Both the position numbers and the translations under genes were made by a program. Source: DATBVX01 sp963810775 (GTDB lineage: Bacteria; Pseudomonadota; Gammaproteobacteria; Steroidobacterales; Steroidobacteraceae). Taken from it: a DNA stretch of 64,000 nucleotides. The number at the start of each line of letters is the position of its first letter. The first letter of the stretch is position 1. The DNA is taken from the NCBI GenBank assembly GCA_963810775.1, contig CAWEOT010000009.1, forward strand, positions 1-64,000, read 5' to 3'. Shown in pieces: positions 54,119 to 63,263 of this stretch. The notes under the pieces are model-generated. The model saw only the letters and a program-made list of their open reading frames with translations, had not been told where the DNA came from and made no database searches.

Positions 54119-55390
54119 ATGCCGAAGCAACCCGCCCGCGCCTCTTCGGGCCGTTACGTCAGCCGACTGACCAGCGGCACGCTGGCCGTCATCATGGCGG
54201 GCGGGCGCGGCGAGCGCCTGAAGGCACTGACCGATCATCGTTGCAAGCCGGCGACGCCGTTCGGCGGCAAATTCCGCATCATCGACTTTGTCTTGTCGAA
54301 CTGCGTGAACTCCGGTATCCGCCAGATTTGCCTGCTCACCCAGTACAAGGCGCAATCGCTCATTCAGCATGTGCATCGGGGCTGGGGATACTTGCGCGGT
54401 GAGTTCGGGGAGTTCGTCGAGATCATCCCGGCGCAACAGCAGATCGGCGTGCACTGGTATCGCGGCACGGCCGATTCGGTGTACCAGAATATGGATCTCA
54501 TCCGTTCGCACCGGCCCACGCACGTGCTGGTGCTGGCGGGCGATCACATCTACAAGATGGACTACGGTCCGATGATCGCCTATCACGTCGAGAAGGGCGC
54601 TGACATCACCGTCGGCGTCGTGCAGGTGCCGCGCGAGCAAGCGCGCGGATTCGGTGTGATGACCACCACGGAGTGGAACCGGATCATCAAGTTCGCGGAG
54701 AAGCCGGCGAACCCGGATCCGATTCCGGGCCGCGAGGATATCGCGCTCGCCTCGATGGGCATCTACGTGTTCAACACGCGCCTGCTGGAGAAACTCCTCA
54801 GCGCCGACTCGGAAAATCGCGAATCGGCTCACGACTTCGGCCGCAACATCATTCCGGACGCGCTCGAGCGACTGCAGGTGTTTGCTTATCCGTTCCAGGA
54901 TGTGCGTACGCGCGCGCAGAGTTATTGGCGCGACGTCGGAGACGTCGATGCCTACTACGAAGCCAACATGGAGCTGGTGCATGTCGATCCGGAGCTCAAC
55001 ATCTACGATCAGCAGTGGCCGATCTGGACTTACCAGCTGCAACAGCCACCCGCCAAGTTCGTTCTGGACGAGGACGGTCGGCGGGGCATGGCGGTGAATT
55101 CGATGATCTCGAGCGGCGCGATCATTTCGGGCGCCGCGGTACACGAGTCGCTGCTGTTCTCGGGAGTTCACGTCCAGGAGCGCAGCGAGATCGAAAGCGC
55201 CGTGGTGCTCCCGGACGTCGACATCGGGCAACGCTGCATGATTCGTCACGCGATTATCGATGAAGGCTGCGAAATTCCGGACGGCATGCGCATCGGGCTC
55301 GACGCCGAGGCGGATGCGAGCCGCTTTCACGTCACCGAACAGGGCGTGGTGCTGGTCACCAGCGACATGTTGAGGGACCTCGAGGCGTGA
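54119..55390 (+). CDS. glgC: Glucose-1-phosphate adenylyltransferase
   Basis: A 423-residue enzyme making ADP-glucose for glycogen synthesis. The nucleotide-binding opening is VIMAGGRGERLKALTDHRCK, then PATPFGGKFRIIDFVLSNCV; the substrate Asp lies in VLVLAGDHIYKMDYG, and IIKFAEKPANPDP is the glucose-1-P region. A left-handed beta-helix C-domain follows (SMISSGAIISGAAVHESLLF, VVLPDVDIGQRCMIRHAIID). ATG 54119 with GGAG upstream is the natural start; longer readings run into the palindrome. The last 4 bp overlap the GH57 start (GTGA). It is likely allosteric, like E. coli GlgC. Confidence 0.95.
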   Translation: MPKQPARASSGRYVSRLTSGTLAVIMAGGRGERLKALTDHRCKPATPFGGKFRIIDFVLSNCVNSGIRQICLLTQYKAQSLIQHVHRGWGYLRGEFGEFVEIIPAQQQIGVHWYRGTADSVYQNMDLIRSHRPTHVLVLAGDHIYKMDYGPMIAYHVEKGADITVGVVQVPREQARGFGVMTTTEWNRIIKFAEKPANPDPIPGREDIALASMGIYVFNTRLLEKLLSADSENRESAHDFGRNIIPDALERLQVFAYPFQDVRTRAQSYWRDVGDVDAYYEANMELVHVDPELNIYDQQWPIWTYQLQQPPAKFVLDEDGRRGMAVNSMISSGAIISGAAVHESLLFSGVHVQERSEIESAVVLPDVDIGQRCMIRHAIIDEGCEIPDGMRIGLDAEADASRFHVTEQGVVLVTSDMLRDLEA

Positions 55391-57087
55391 GCCCGGCCGA
55401 GCCGTTGCGCGTGGTGCTGTGCTGGCACATGCACCAGCCGCAGTACCGTGACTTGATCACGGACGAGCACGTGCTGCCGTGGACCTATCTGCACGCCATC
55501 AAGGACTACGTCGATATGGCGGTGCACCTGGAAGCGCAGCCCGGCGCGGCGGCGGTGGTCAACTTCTCGCCGATCCTGATTGAACAGATCCGCACCTACA
55601 GCGCGCAGATTTCCGCCTGGCTGCGCACTGGGGAACCGATTCGCGATCCGGTGCTGGCGCTCCTGACGCCCGACGGAATGCCCCAGGATGCCAGTCTGCG
55701 CGCCGACGCGATTCGTGCCTGCCTCAAGGCGAACCGCGAACGCCTCATCGAGCGCTTTGCGCCCTACAAGGCACTGGCGGATCTCGCGAGTGCCTTCCTC
55801 GAAAAGGATGCCGCACCCTACGCGTCACCCCAGTTCGTGTTGGACCTCGCAGTCTGGTATCACCTCGCGTGGCTCGGCGAGACCGTCCGACTCGGTGATC
55901 CCCGTGCCCAGGAACTCATCGCCAAGGAGCGCGATTTCAATGCGGCTGATTGCCGGCAGCTCATCGAGATCATCGGTGACATTCTTTCCGGCCTTCTGCC
56001 GCGCTATCGGCGCCTGCTCGGCAGCGGACAGGTCGAGCTGTCCATAACCCCGTACGGGCATCCGATCCTGCCACTGATGCTCGATTTCAGGAGCGCGCGT
56101 GAATCACAACCGGCGCTCGAATTGCCAGTCGAACGCGAGTATCCGGGAGGCGACGATCGGGCGCGCTGGCACATCGCGCGTGCCATCCAGTCCTTTGTGG
56201 AAACCTTCGGGGTGCGCCCCAAGGGATGCTGGCCGGCCGAGGGCGGTGTCAGCGAGCGCACGCTCGCGCTGTTCGATGAATTCGGTTTCGACTGGATTGC
56301 GACGGGCGGAGCGGTGCTGCGCAACAGTCTGGCGGCGTTGGGTGCATCCGATGCCGAGCGCAGCGTCGCTCGGCTGCAGCGCCCGTATCGCCTTGCGGAT
56401 GGGCGCGTTCGTTGTTTCTTTCGGCACGATGGACTATCCGATCTCATCGGCTTTACGTATTCGAAATGGCACGGCGATGACGCCGCCGCCAACCTCGTCG
56501 AACAGCTGGAACATCTGCACAAGGTCCTGCCTCCCGAGCAAGAGAACGTGGTCGCAATCGTGCTCGATGGCGAGAACGCCTGGGAGTACTACCCGTTCAA
56601 CGGCTATTACTTTCTCAAGGCGCTGTACGAGAAGCTTTCCGAGCATCCGCAAATCCGGCTCACGACCTTCTCGCGCTGCCTCGCCGACGGAGTGAGCGCA
56701 GGTGAATTGCAAAGACTGATCGCTGGTAGCTGGGTCTACGGGAATTTCTCGACCTGGATCGGCAATCCGGGCAAGAACCGCGCGTGGGAAATGCTGTGCG
56801 AGGCAAAGCGCGCCTTCGATCGCGTAGTCGTGGAAGGCTCTCTTTCCGAAGAAGAGCAGAACGCGGCCGAGCGCCAGTTGGGCGTCTGCGAGGGTTCAGA
56901 CTGGTGTTGGTGGTTCGGCGACGAGAATCCAGCGGAATCGGTGCGCGCCTTCGACAACTTGTATCGACGCCACCTTGCGAACCTGTACCGCATCCTCGAA
57001 GAGGAAGCGCCCGCGGCGCTTGGTGAACCCATCGCGTACGGTCACGGGACGCCTGAAGTGGGCGGTGTCATGAAGCGCAGTGCATGA
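55387..57087 (+). CDS. Glycoside hydrolase family 57 protein
   Basis: A 566-residue GH57 enzyme. The N-terminal VVLCWHMHQPQYRDLITDEH is the family opening. The nucleophile Glu is probably in KGCWPAEGGVSERTLALFDE near residue 285 and the acid/base Asp in AIVLDGENAWEYYPFNGYYF near 395; EGSDWCWWFGDENP near the end is also typical. GH57 includes alpha-amylases, 4-alpha-glucanotransferases and branching enzymes. In this locus it may do debranching or transfer work, since no glgX is present. It starts at a GTG overlapping the glgC stop and ends overlapping malQ by 4 bp. Confidence 0.92.
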   Translation: MSPAEPLRVVLCWHMHQPQYRDLITDEHVLPWTYLHAIKDYVDMAVHLEAQPGAAAVVNFSPILIEQIRTYSAQISAWLRTGEPIRDPVLALLTPDGMPQDASLRADAIRACLKANRERLIERFAPYKALADLASAFLEKDAAPYASPQFVLDLAVWYHLAWLGETVRLGDPRAQELIAKERDFNAADCRQLIEIIGDILSGLLPRYRRLLGSGQVELSITPYGHPILPLMLDFRSARESQPALELPVEREYPGGDDRARWHIARAIQSFVETFGVRPKGCWPAEGGVSERTLALFDEFGFDWIATGGAVLRNSLAALGASDAERSVARLQRPYRLADGRVRCFFRHDGLSDLIGFTYSKWHGDDAAANLVEQLEHLHKVLPPEQENVVAIVLDGENAWEYYPFNGYYFLKALYEKLSEHPQIRLTTFSRCLADGVSAGELQRLIAGSWVYGNFSTWIGNPGKNRAWEMLCEAKRAFDRVVVEGSLSEEEQNAAERQLGVCEGSDWCWWFGDENPAESVRAFDNLYRRHLANLYRILEEEAPAALGEPIAYGHGTPEVGGVMKRSA

Positions 57088-58553
57088 GCTCACTCGATCG
57101 GCGCCGTGCTGGCGTGCTGCTGCATCCGACCTCGTTGCCCGGGGCGCAGTCCGGCGGCGCGCTGGGCGCGAACGCCAGGCGCTTCGTCGATCTCATCGCG
57201 GATAGCGGATTCAGCGTCTGGCAGATGCTGCCGGTCGGACCGGTCGATGCCGATCGTTCCCCGTACTTTTCCCGCTCCGTCCACGCCGGCAACGTCGACC
57301 TGATCGACCTGGACGAGCTCGCGACACGCGGCTGGACTCACGCCGAGGCCGCACCGCACCCGGGCGAAGCGGCTGCTCACTTTCGTGCGCGCAAGCTTCT
57401 GGAGGCACTGATCGGCTTCGAGAACCAGGCCGATCGCGACACACGGCAGGCGTTCGCGTCGTTTCTTGCGGCACACCGGCATTGGCTGATCGATGACGGC
57501 TTGTTCCTGGCGCTCAAGGCGCAGCATCAGGGCCGGCCATGGTGGCAGTGGCAGCCGGAACTTCGAGACCGTACCCCGGCGGCGATCGCTGACGCGCAGA
57601 GACGCCATGCCGCATCCATCGAACAGTTCGCCTTCGAACAGTATCTCTTTCATTGTCAATGGCAGGCGCTGCGAGCGCACGCGCGTGCACGCGGAGTCCT
57701 GCTGTTCGGCGATGTCCAGATCTACGTCGCTCACGATAGCGTGGAGGTCTGGGCTCATCGGGAAAATTTTCAGCTCGATGCCGCAGGTCAGCCTGTCGGT
57801 ATTTCCGGAGTGCCCCCCGATTACTTCTCGGTCGATGGCCAGGTGTGGGGAAATCCGCTCTACAACTGGCCCGTCCAGGAGCGCGATGGCTTCAAATGGT
57901 GGATCGCGCGCTTCGCGACGCAGCTCGAGCGGTTCGACCTGCTGCGTATCGATCACTTCCGCGGGCTGGAATCCTACTGGGCCATTCCGGCCGGCGCGAC
58001 GACCGGGCGCGATGGCGAATGGCGACCAGCGCCCGGCGAGAAACTCCTGCGCTCCCTGCAGAGCGGTCTCGGGGGATTGCCAGTCATTGCTGAAGATCTG
58101 GGCGTCATCACGCCGGAAGTCGAACGCCTGCGTGATGCCTTCGATCTGCCCGGCATGCGCATCCTGCAATTCGCTTTCGACGGCACACCGACCAATCCGT
58201 ACCTGCCGCACAACCACATCCGGAATTGTGTCGTGTACACCGGTACGCACGACAACGACACGACACGGGGTTGGAACGATTCGCTCGATGCGAGTACGCG
58301 TCAGCACGTTGCAGACTACTACGGCACCGCAACCGACCACGTGCCGCAAGCCCTGATACGCAGCGCGCTCGCTTCGGTGGCGAAAATGGCAGTACTGCCC
58401 CTGCAGGATCTGTTGGGCCTGGATTCGCGAGCGCGCATGAACACTCCAGCGACCACCACCGGCAACTGGTCGTGGTCATTCTCCTGGGAGCAGCTGCCAC
58501 CTCAATTCGCGACGGACTGGCAGCGCCTGAACGTCAGGTACGGCCGGGCGTAA
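57084..58553 (+). CDS. malQ: 4-alpha-glucanotransferase
   Basis: A 489-residue disproportionating enzyme (GH77) that rearranges malto-oligosaccharides. RRAGVLLHPTSLPGAQSGGA opens the fold, FSVWQMLPVGPVDADRSPYF the first conserved block, LLRIDHFRGLESYWAIP carries the nucleophile Asp, LPVIAEDLGVITPEVERLRD the acid/base Glu, and VYTGTHDNDTTRGWNDSLD the third Asp. Length is normal. It overlaps the GH57 stop (ATGA), so glgC-GH57-malQ form a coupled operon. Confidence 0.95.
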   Translation: MSSLDRRRAGVLLHPTSLPGAQSGGALGANARRFVDLIADSGFSVWQMLPVGPVDADRSPYFSRSVHAGNVDLIDLDELATRGWTHAEAAPHPGEAAAHFRARKLLEALIGFENQADRDTRQAFASFLAAHRHWLIDDGLFLALKAQHQGRPWWQWQPELRDRTPAAIADAQRRHAASIEQFAFEQYLFHCQWQALRAHARARGVLLFGDVQIYVAHDSVEVWAHRENFQLDAAGQPVGISGVPPDYFSVDGQVWGNPLYNWPVQERDGFKWWIARFATQLERFDLLRIDHFRGLESYWAIPAGATTGRDGEWRPAPGEKLLRSLQSGLGGLPVIAEDLGVITPEVERLRDAFDLPGMRILQFAFDGTPTNPYLPHNHIRNCVVYTGTHDNDTTRGWNDSLDASTRQHVADYYGTATDHVPQALIRSALASVAKMAVLPLQDLLGLDSRARMNTPATTTGNWSWSFSWEQLPPQFATDWQRLNVRYGRA

Positions 58554-58597
58554 ACTGCTTCGCCGTGCCGGCACATCGAAGCGAAAAGGAGAGGGCG

Positions 58598-59080
58598 ATG
58601 CGATGGAGTGTCACTTTGCTGGCCGCGCTGGTCACCGCGTGCGCAACGACCAAACTCGAGGCCCCGAATCTCAACGTCGTGAACATTGAGATGCTGGAAA
58701 GCAGCAGTTTCTTCACGCAACGCGCGAAAGTGCGTGTGCATGTGCAGAATCCCAACGACATTGAGCTGCCGATCAAGGGGGTGAGCGCGACACTCTTTCT
58801 GCAAGGTGAAAAGTTCGCCACCGGTGTGTCGGCGGAGCCCTTCACGGTGCCGGCGTTCGGCGAGGGGGAGTTTGACCTGATGGTTGATGCGAACGTGGCG
58901 GGCGCATTGATCCGCATCCTCGGCAAAGGCAAATCAGACCAGTTGATGCAGGGCGGTCTCGACTATCGGCTGACGGGCAAAGTGGGTCTCTCTTCGGGAA
59001 TGATCCGTTCAATCCCGTTCGATGAGACCGGTACGCTCAAGCCGCCTGACTCGACACCTCCGCCAGGGGCACCGCCTTGA
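58598..59080 (+). CDS. LEA type 2 family lipoprotein
   Basis: A 160-residue exported protein. The leader RWSVTLLAALVTAC ends at a lipobox (LVTAC). The mature part is the WHy/LEA-14-like fold: LNVVNIEMLESSSFFTQRAK, VRVHVQNPNDIELPIKGVSA, FTVPAFGEGEFDLMVDANVA. Its role in gram-negative bacteria is unclear; it may protect against desiccation. AAGGAGAGG precedes ATG 58598. It follows malQ by 44 bp and may be read on the same message. The stop is 17 bp before a palindromic element. Confidence 0.88.
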   Translation: MRWSVTLLAALVTACATTKLEAPNLNVVNIEMLESSSFFTQRAKVRVHVQNPNDIELPIKGVSATLFLQGEKFATGVSAEPFTVPAFGEGEFDLMVDANVAGALIRILGKGKSDQLMQGGLDYRLTGKVGLSSGMIRSIPFDETGTLKPPDSTPPPGAPP

Positions 59081-59097
59081 TCGCAGGCCCGGCTGGC

Positions 59098-59246
59098 GCA
59101 GTCACAGGCGGCCGTCGGGTGACAAACCGTGCCGCCAGCGCCGGATCACGGCCGTCCTTAACGGTGATTGACGAGGCACACCCGCAAACATAGGTAGCCG
59201 GCGCAGTCGGCAGGTGTCACCCAACGTCCGCCTGTGACTGCTCTTA
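59098..59246. repeat. Palindromic intergenic element type B (~150 bp)
   Basis: The ends are inverted repeats of 27 bases with two mismatches: 59098-59124 (GCAGTCACAGGCGG...GGGTGACA) and 59215-59241 (TGTCACCC...CCTGTGACTGC). The right end continues CTCTTA, whose TTA (59244-59246) is the stop codon of the convergent ATP-grasp gene. The last bases (ACTGCTCTTA) are the same as in the two type A elements, and the left 37 bases recur at 31756-31792. No open frame worth annotating lies inside. Confidence 0.82.
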
Positions 59247-60464
59247 TCCGGCTCGGACTCGAACGGTCTCGCCGATGGTATTCATGATGTAACGCAGCTG
59301 GTCGTAGTCGGGATGGCGCACTCGCATCCAGGCATTTGCCATGTATCCGGCTTCGACGGGTTGCGTCGGCGTGCCCGCAGCCGGCAGATGCGCGGCGACG
59401 ATGCACTCGCCGAACTCGCGCCCGATGCGATCCATACCCTCATAACCGCAGATGCGGCCGTCCCGATCCGGTCGCAGCGCGATCATGCCGCAGGCATAGC
59501 GGCGAGAGGGTCGCTGACCGATGCGCCCGTGAACCAGCCCCATTGCCCACTCGCGGTAGATGTCGAAATCATTGCCCGCGTTGTAGACATCCCATTGGCC
59601 GACGCCCGGCGGGCGGCAACCGATCTCCGAGAACTTGAGACCCTTGGACCCGAAAAACCACTCCATGTGCGTGGCGGAACTGCCGATGCCGAGCGCCTTG
59701 ATGACTTTGCGCGCGAGTAGCTTCACCTCGTTGTAGCCTGGCGCGTCGATACGGTTAGTTGAGACGATCTGCGGCGATATCCAGCGCTCGCGCATCGCTT
59801 CGAGGACGTTCGGGTAGTAGTGGCTGATGAACTCGTGCACCACCTCACCCCGAATCGTGAGCGTGTCGAGAAACCCCTCGTGTCCCTCGATGAATTCCTC
59901 CACGGCAACTGACTGACCGCGATCGATCGCGAACTCGCGGATCGCGCGTTCCAGCTCGGCGTCGTCTGAGACCTTGGTAGTGCCGGCAGCACCGGCACCT
60001 GCACGCGGCTTGAAAATGAGCGGGTAGCCGACCCGGGCCGCGAACTCGCGCGCGGCTTGCGGTGATTCAACGCTGCTCGATTGCGCGCACGGCACACCGG
60101 CCGCGCGCAGCGCCTCTTTCATTGATGGCTTGTCGCGACACAGCCACGCGGTCTGCACGCTGGTGCCGGGAATTCCGCACGCTTCGCGAACCTTGGCGGT
60201 GGGCATGATGTGCGCCTCGACCGTCGCTTCAAGGCGATCGACCCACACACGCTTCTGAATGCGGCGCACCGCTTCGAGCAGTGAGGGCTCGTGCACGACC
60301 GACTGGACCTGCTCGTAGTCCGCCAGCCAATGACGCAGCTCGCCATCCAGATAGCCGATCGGCCGCTCGCCAATACCTACTACGCGCGCGCCCACCGAGT
60401 GCAGACCACGCACGAACTCGCGCTGGTTATGCGGAAATGCGGGCTCGACGAAAATGACGTTCAT
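59244..60464 (-). CDS. ATP-grasp ligase-like protein (paralogue 1)
   Basis: A 406-residue ATP-grasp enzyme. The N-domain begins NVIFVEPAFPHNQREFVRGL, then ATP-binding segments YPLIFKPRAGAGAAGTTKVS near residue 160 and VAVEEFIEGHEGFLDTLTIR near 195, and the metal site ATHMEWFFGSKGLKFSEIGC followed by RPPGVGQWD. It should couple ATP to join a carboxylate to an amine or thiol; the partners are unknown. It overlaps the glgA stop by 4 bp, so it is translationally coupled to glycogen synthase. It is a clear paralogue of the gene at 62012. Confidence 0.87.
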   Translation of the reverse strand: MNVIFVEPAFPHNQREFVRGLHSVGARVVGIGERPIGYLDGELRHWLADYEQVQSVVHEPSLLEAVRRIQKRVWVDRLEATVEAHIMPTAKVREACGIPGTSVQTAWLCRDKPSMKEALRAAGVPCAQSSSVESPQAAREFAARVGYPLIFKPRAGAGAAGTTKVSDDAELERAIREFAIDRGQSVAVEEFIEGHEGFLDTLTIRGEVVHEFISHYYPNVLEAMRERWISPQIVSTNRIDAPGYNEVKLLARKVIKALGIGSSATHMEWFFGSKGLKFSEIGCRPPGVGQWDVYNAGNDFDIYREWAMGLVHGRIGQRPSRRYACGMIALRPDRDGRICGYEGMDRIGREFGECIVAAHLPAAGTPTQPVEAGYMANAWMRVRHPDYDQLRYIMNTIGETVRVRAG

Positions 60465-61924
60465 GCGCCCACCAATCGCGTGTAGAGCTCAACGTACTGC
60501 GCACCCTGTTTTTCCCATGAAAAATCCTGCGCCATTCCATTGAGCATGATGCGTGTCCATGCGGCGCGATTCTGGTACAGGTCGACCGTCGCATTGATCG
60601 CCCAGGCGGCTGCCTGCGGATTGTAGTCGTTGAAGACGATGCCGGTGCCCGTTCCAGTATCGGGATCGTAAAGTTGCACGGAATCGGCCAGGCCGCCGGT
60701 GCGGCGCACGATCGGGACCGTGCCGTACTTGAGGCTGTACATCTGGTTGAGCCCGCAGGGCTCGTAAAGTGACGGCATCAGGAACACGTCGCTCGCCGCT
60801 TCGATCAGGTGCGCGAGCTTTTCGCTATAGCCCCGATGAAAAATGACTTTGCCGCGGTGCGCGCGCTGCAGAGCGGTAAAGAACTCCTCGTACCGCAACT
60901 CCCCGCTGCCGAGAACCACGGCGCGCAGATTGCGATTGGCGAGTACCCGGGGGAGCGCGTCGAACAACAGATCGATACCTTTCTGCACCGTCAGGCGGGT
61001 GACCATGCCGAGGAGGGGCACCCGCCGCCCGAGCTCGAGCTTCAGCGTCCGCATCAGGAACTGCTTCATCCGCGTCTTGCCCGCGAGATCTTCGGCGCTG
61101 TAGTGGTGCGGCAGGTGAGGATCGGTTGCCGGGTTCCACTCCGTGTAGTCCACGCCGTTGAGAATGCCGATGACGGCCGCGCCGCGCGCCCGCAATGCGC
61201 CCTGCAGACCCATGCCGTACTCGTCCGTGCAGATCTCGCGTGCATAGGTCGGACTCACCGTCGTGATGACGTCCGCGTAGAGGATGCCGTGCCGCAGTGA
61301 GTTGATGCGCCCGCTGCGCAGTTCATCCTGGTGCAGCAGGTGCTGTGCGTCAGCGAGGCCGAGATCACTTGCCGAGGACGCAGGAAAAATTCCCTGGTAG
61401 CCGATGTTGTGAATCGTCAGGACGGTGCGCGTCCGTGCGAACAGCCGATCCCAGGCGTACACCGAGCGCAGATACAGGGGCGCGAATGCGGTGTGCCAGT
61501 CGTTGCAGTGGAAGATGTGCGGTGCGAACCCGCTGCGCTGGCAAGTTTCGATCGCAGCGCGCGTCAGGAGCAGAAACCGCAGGTGTTCGTCCGCTCCTGC
61601 GCTGTAGATCCCGGGCCGATTGTACAGAGCAGGGCAGTGCACGAGATTGATGGGGAGCGAAGAGCCTGGCAGTCGCGCGGCGATGATGGAAAACGTATAG
61701 CGATGCGCGCCGAGTGCAACGGGCACTTCCTTCACCGATTCGAGCGGCACGAGCTCGAGCGCCCTGGTATCGATGCTCGAGTAGAACGGCAGGAACAAGC
61801 GCACGTCGTGTCCCTGGGCATGCAGATAGCGCGGCAAGGCGCTCGAGACGTCGGCAAGCCCGCCGGTCTTCGCCAGGGGTGTGACCTCCGAGGCCACGAA
61901 ACAGATTTGCAGTGGCGCAGGCAT
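60461..61924 (-). CDS. glgA: Glycogen synthase (ADP-glucose)
   Basis: A 487-residue GT5 enzyme that extends alpha-1,4-glucan from ADP-glucose. The ADP-glucose loop ICFVASEVTPLAKTGGLADV (KTGGL) is at the N-terminus, HCNDWHTAFAPLYLRSVY in the middle and the C-terminal EX7E region as MPSLYEPCGLNQMYSLKYGT, then RRTGGLADSV. Length and motifs are normal. It heads a two-gene operon with the ATP-grasp gene and is divergent from the second ATP-grasp gene across 87 bp. Confidence 0.95.
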   Translation of the reverse strand: MPAPLQICFVASEVTPLAKTGGLADVSSALPRYLHAQGHDVRLFLPFYSSIDTRALELVPLESVKEVPVALGAHRYTFSIIAARLPGSSLPINLVHCPALYNRPGIYSAGADEHLRFLLLTRAAIETCQRSGFAPHIFHCNDWHTAFAPLYLRSVYAWDRLFARTRTVLTIHNIGYQGIFPASSASDLGLADAQHLLHQDELRSGRINSLRHGILYADVITTVSPTYAREICTDEYGMGLQGALRARGAAVIGILNGVDYTEWNPATDPHLPHHYSAEDLAGKTRMKQFLMRTLKLELGRRVPLLGMVTRLTVQKGIDLLFDALPRVLANRNLRAVVLGSGELRYEEFFTALQRAHRGKVIFHRGYSEKLAHLIEAASDVFLMPSLYEPCGLNQMYSLKYGTVPIVRRTGGLADSVQLYDPDTGTGTGIVFNDYNPQAAAWAINATVDLYQNRAAWTRIMLNGMAQDFSWEKQGAQYVELYTRLVGA

Positions 61925-62011
61925 GCGGGATCAGTGTAACAAGCCTAAACTGCCGCAAAAGGGCAGGGCCGCGGCCGTCGGGTCGCAGGCCTAAGACATC
62001 AGAGCGCTAGC

Positions 62012-63229
62012 GTGGTCATCCTGCTCATTTCTCCGGGCTACCCGGCTGACATGCCTCACTTCACGCGCGGGCTGGCAGAGGTCGGCGCGACCGTGCTGGG
62101 CGTGGGCGATCAGGCGCCCAACGCGCTGCCTGACCTGGTGCGCAAGTCGCTCTCCGGCTACCTGCATGTGCGCTCGCTCTGGGATGAAGCCGCAGTTGCA
62201 GAGGAACTGCGCAATTGGCTGCGTGGCCGGCCGCTCGATCGCATCGAGTGCCTGTGGGAACCCGGCATGGTGCTGGCTGCGCAATTGCGCGAAGCACTCG
62301 GCATTGCAGGGCTGGATGTCCAGCAGACGCTGCCTTTTCGCGACAAGGAGCGCATGAAGCAGGTGCTCGACGCTGCCGGCATCCGCACCCCGCGCCATGT
62401 CGCTGCGCAGAGCTCGGCGCAGTGTTGGGAGGCGGCGGAGGGCATCGGATTTCCGCTGATACTCAAGCCGATTGCGGGCGCAGGATCAGCGGATACCTAT
62501 CGGGTGAACGATGCCGACGAGCTGCGCGATGCGCTCTCACGCCTGCGACATATTCCCCTCGTGAGTGTGGAGGAATTTGTCGATGGCGAAGAATTCACCT
62601 TCGACACCGTGACCATTGAAGGGCGCATCGCGTACTACAACATTGCGTGGTATCGGCCGCGTCCTCTGATTGCGCGCTCCAACGAATGGATCAGCCCGCA
62701 GGTCATCGCGTTGCGCAATGTCGATCAACAGGATCTCGCCGGCGGTGTGCGTATGGGACAGGATGTCATTCGCGCGCTCGGCTTTCAGACCGGGTTCACT
62801 CACATGGAGTGGTATCGCAAGGCGGACGGCGAAGTCGTGTTCGGTGAAATCGGCGCGCGCCCGCCGGGCGCACACCAGGTGGACCAGATGAACTTCGCCT
62901 GCGACTTCGACGTGTTCCGCGAGTGGGCGAATGCGGTCGCGCGCGGGCGCTTCGACACGAAGATCGAGCGCCGGTACAACGTCGCGACGATCTATAAGCG
63001 CGCGCAGGGCACGGGACGGATTCGTGCGATCGAAGGGCTCGATGCACTTCAGCGCCGGTTCGGCTCAGCCGTCGTCTGGAACACGCTGCTGCCGATCGGC
63101 GCGCCGCGACGCAACTGGCGCCAGACCCTGGTCTCAGACGGCTTCATCATGCTGCGCCACCCGGACCTCGGTGCGACGCTGGAGATGGCCGATGCCGTCG
63201 GGACCGACCTGCAACTCTACGCAGGCTAA
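62012..63229 (+). CDS. ATP-grasp ligase-like protein (paralogue 2)
   Basis: A 405-residue ATP-grasp enzyme. Motifs run parallel to paralogue 1: ILLISPGYPADMPHFTRGLA, FPLILKPIAGAGSADTYRVN, VSVEEFVDGEEFTFDTVTIE, NEWISPQVIALRNV and FTHMEWYRKADGEVVFGEIG, ARPPGAHQVDQM. GTG 62012 is the start that yields the normal N-domain. It is divergent from glgA. Two ATP-grasp paralogues bracketing glgA suggests a shared product, perhaps a ligated peptide or a glucan-linked compound; the substrate is unknown. Confidence 0.87.
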   Translation: MVILLISPGYPADMPHFTRGLAEVGATVLGVGDQAPNALPDLVRKSLSGYLHVRSLWDEAAVAEELRNWLRGRPLDRIECLWEPGMVLAAQLREALGIAGLDVQQTLPFRDKERMKQVLDAAGIRTPRHVAAQSSAQCWEAAEGIGFPLILKPIAGAGSADTYRVNDADELRDALSRLRHIPLVSVEEFVDGEEFTFDTVTIEGRIAYYNIAWYRPRPLIARSNEWISPQVIALRNVDQQDLAGGVRMGQDVIRALGFQTGFTHMEWYRKADGEVVFGEIGARPPGAHQVDQMNFACDFDVFREWANAVARGRFDTKIERRYNVATIYKRAQGTGRIRAIEGLDALQRRFGSAVVWNTLLPIGAPRRNWRQTLVSDGFIMLRHPDLGATLEMADAVGTDLQLYAG

Positions 63230-63263
63230 CTCTGCCTCTTGTTCGCGGTGGCGGGTATCTCGC

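Noticed and set aside
61960..61992. GCGGCCGTCGGGT near the second ATP-grasp start as another type B copy
   Set aside because: The match is only 13 bases and lacks both termini; likely chance in G+C-rich DNA.
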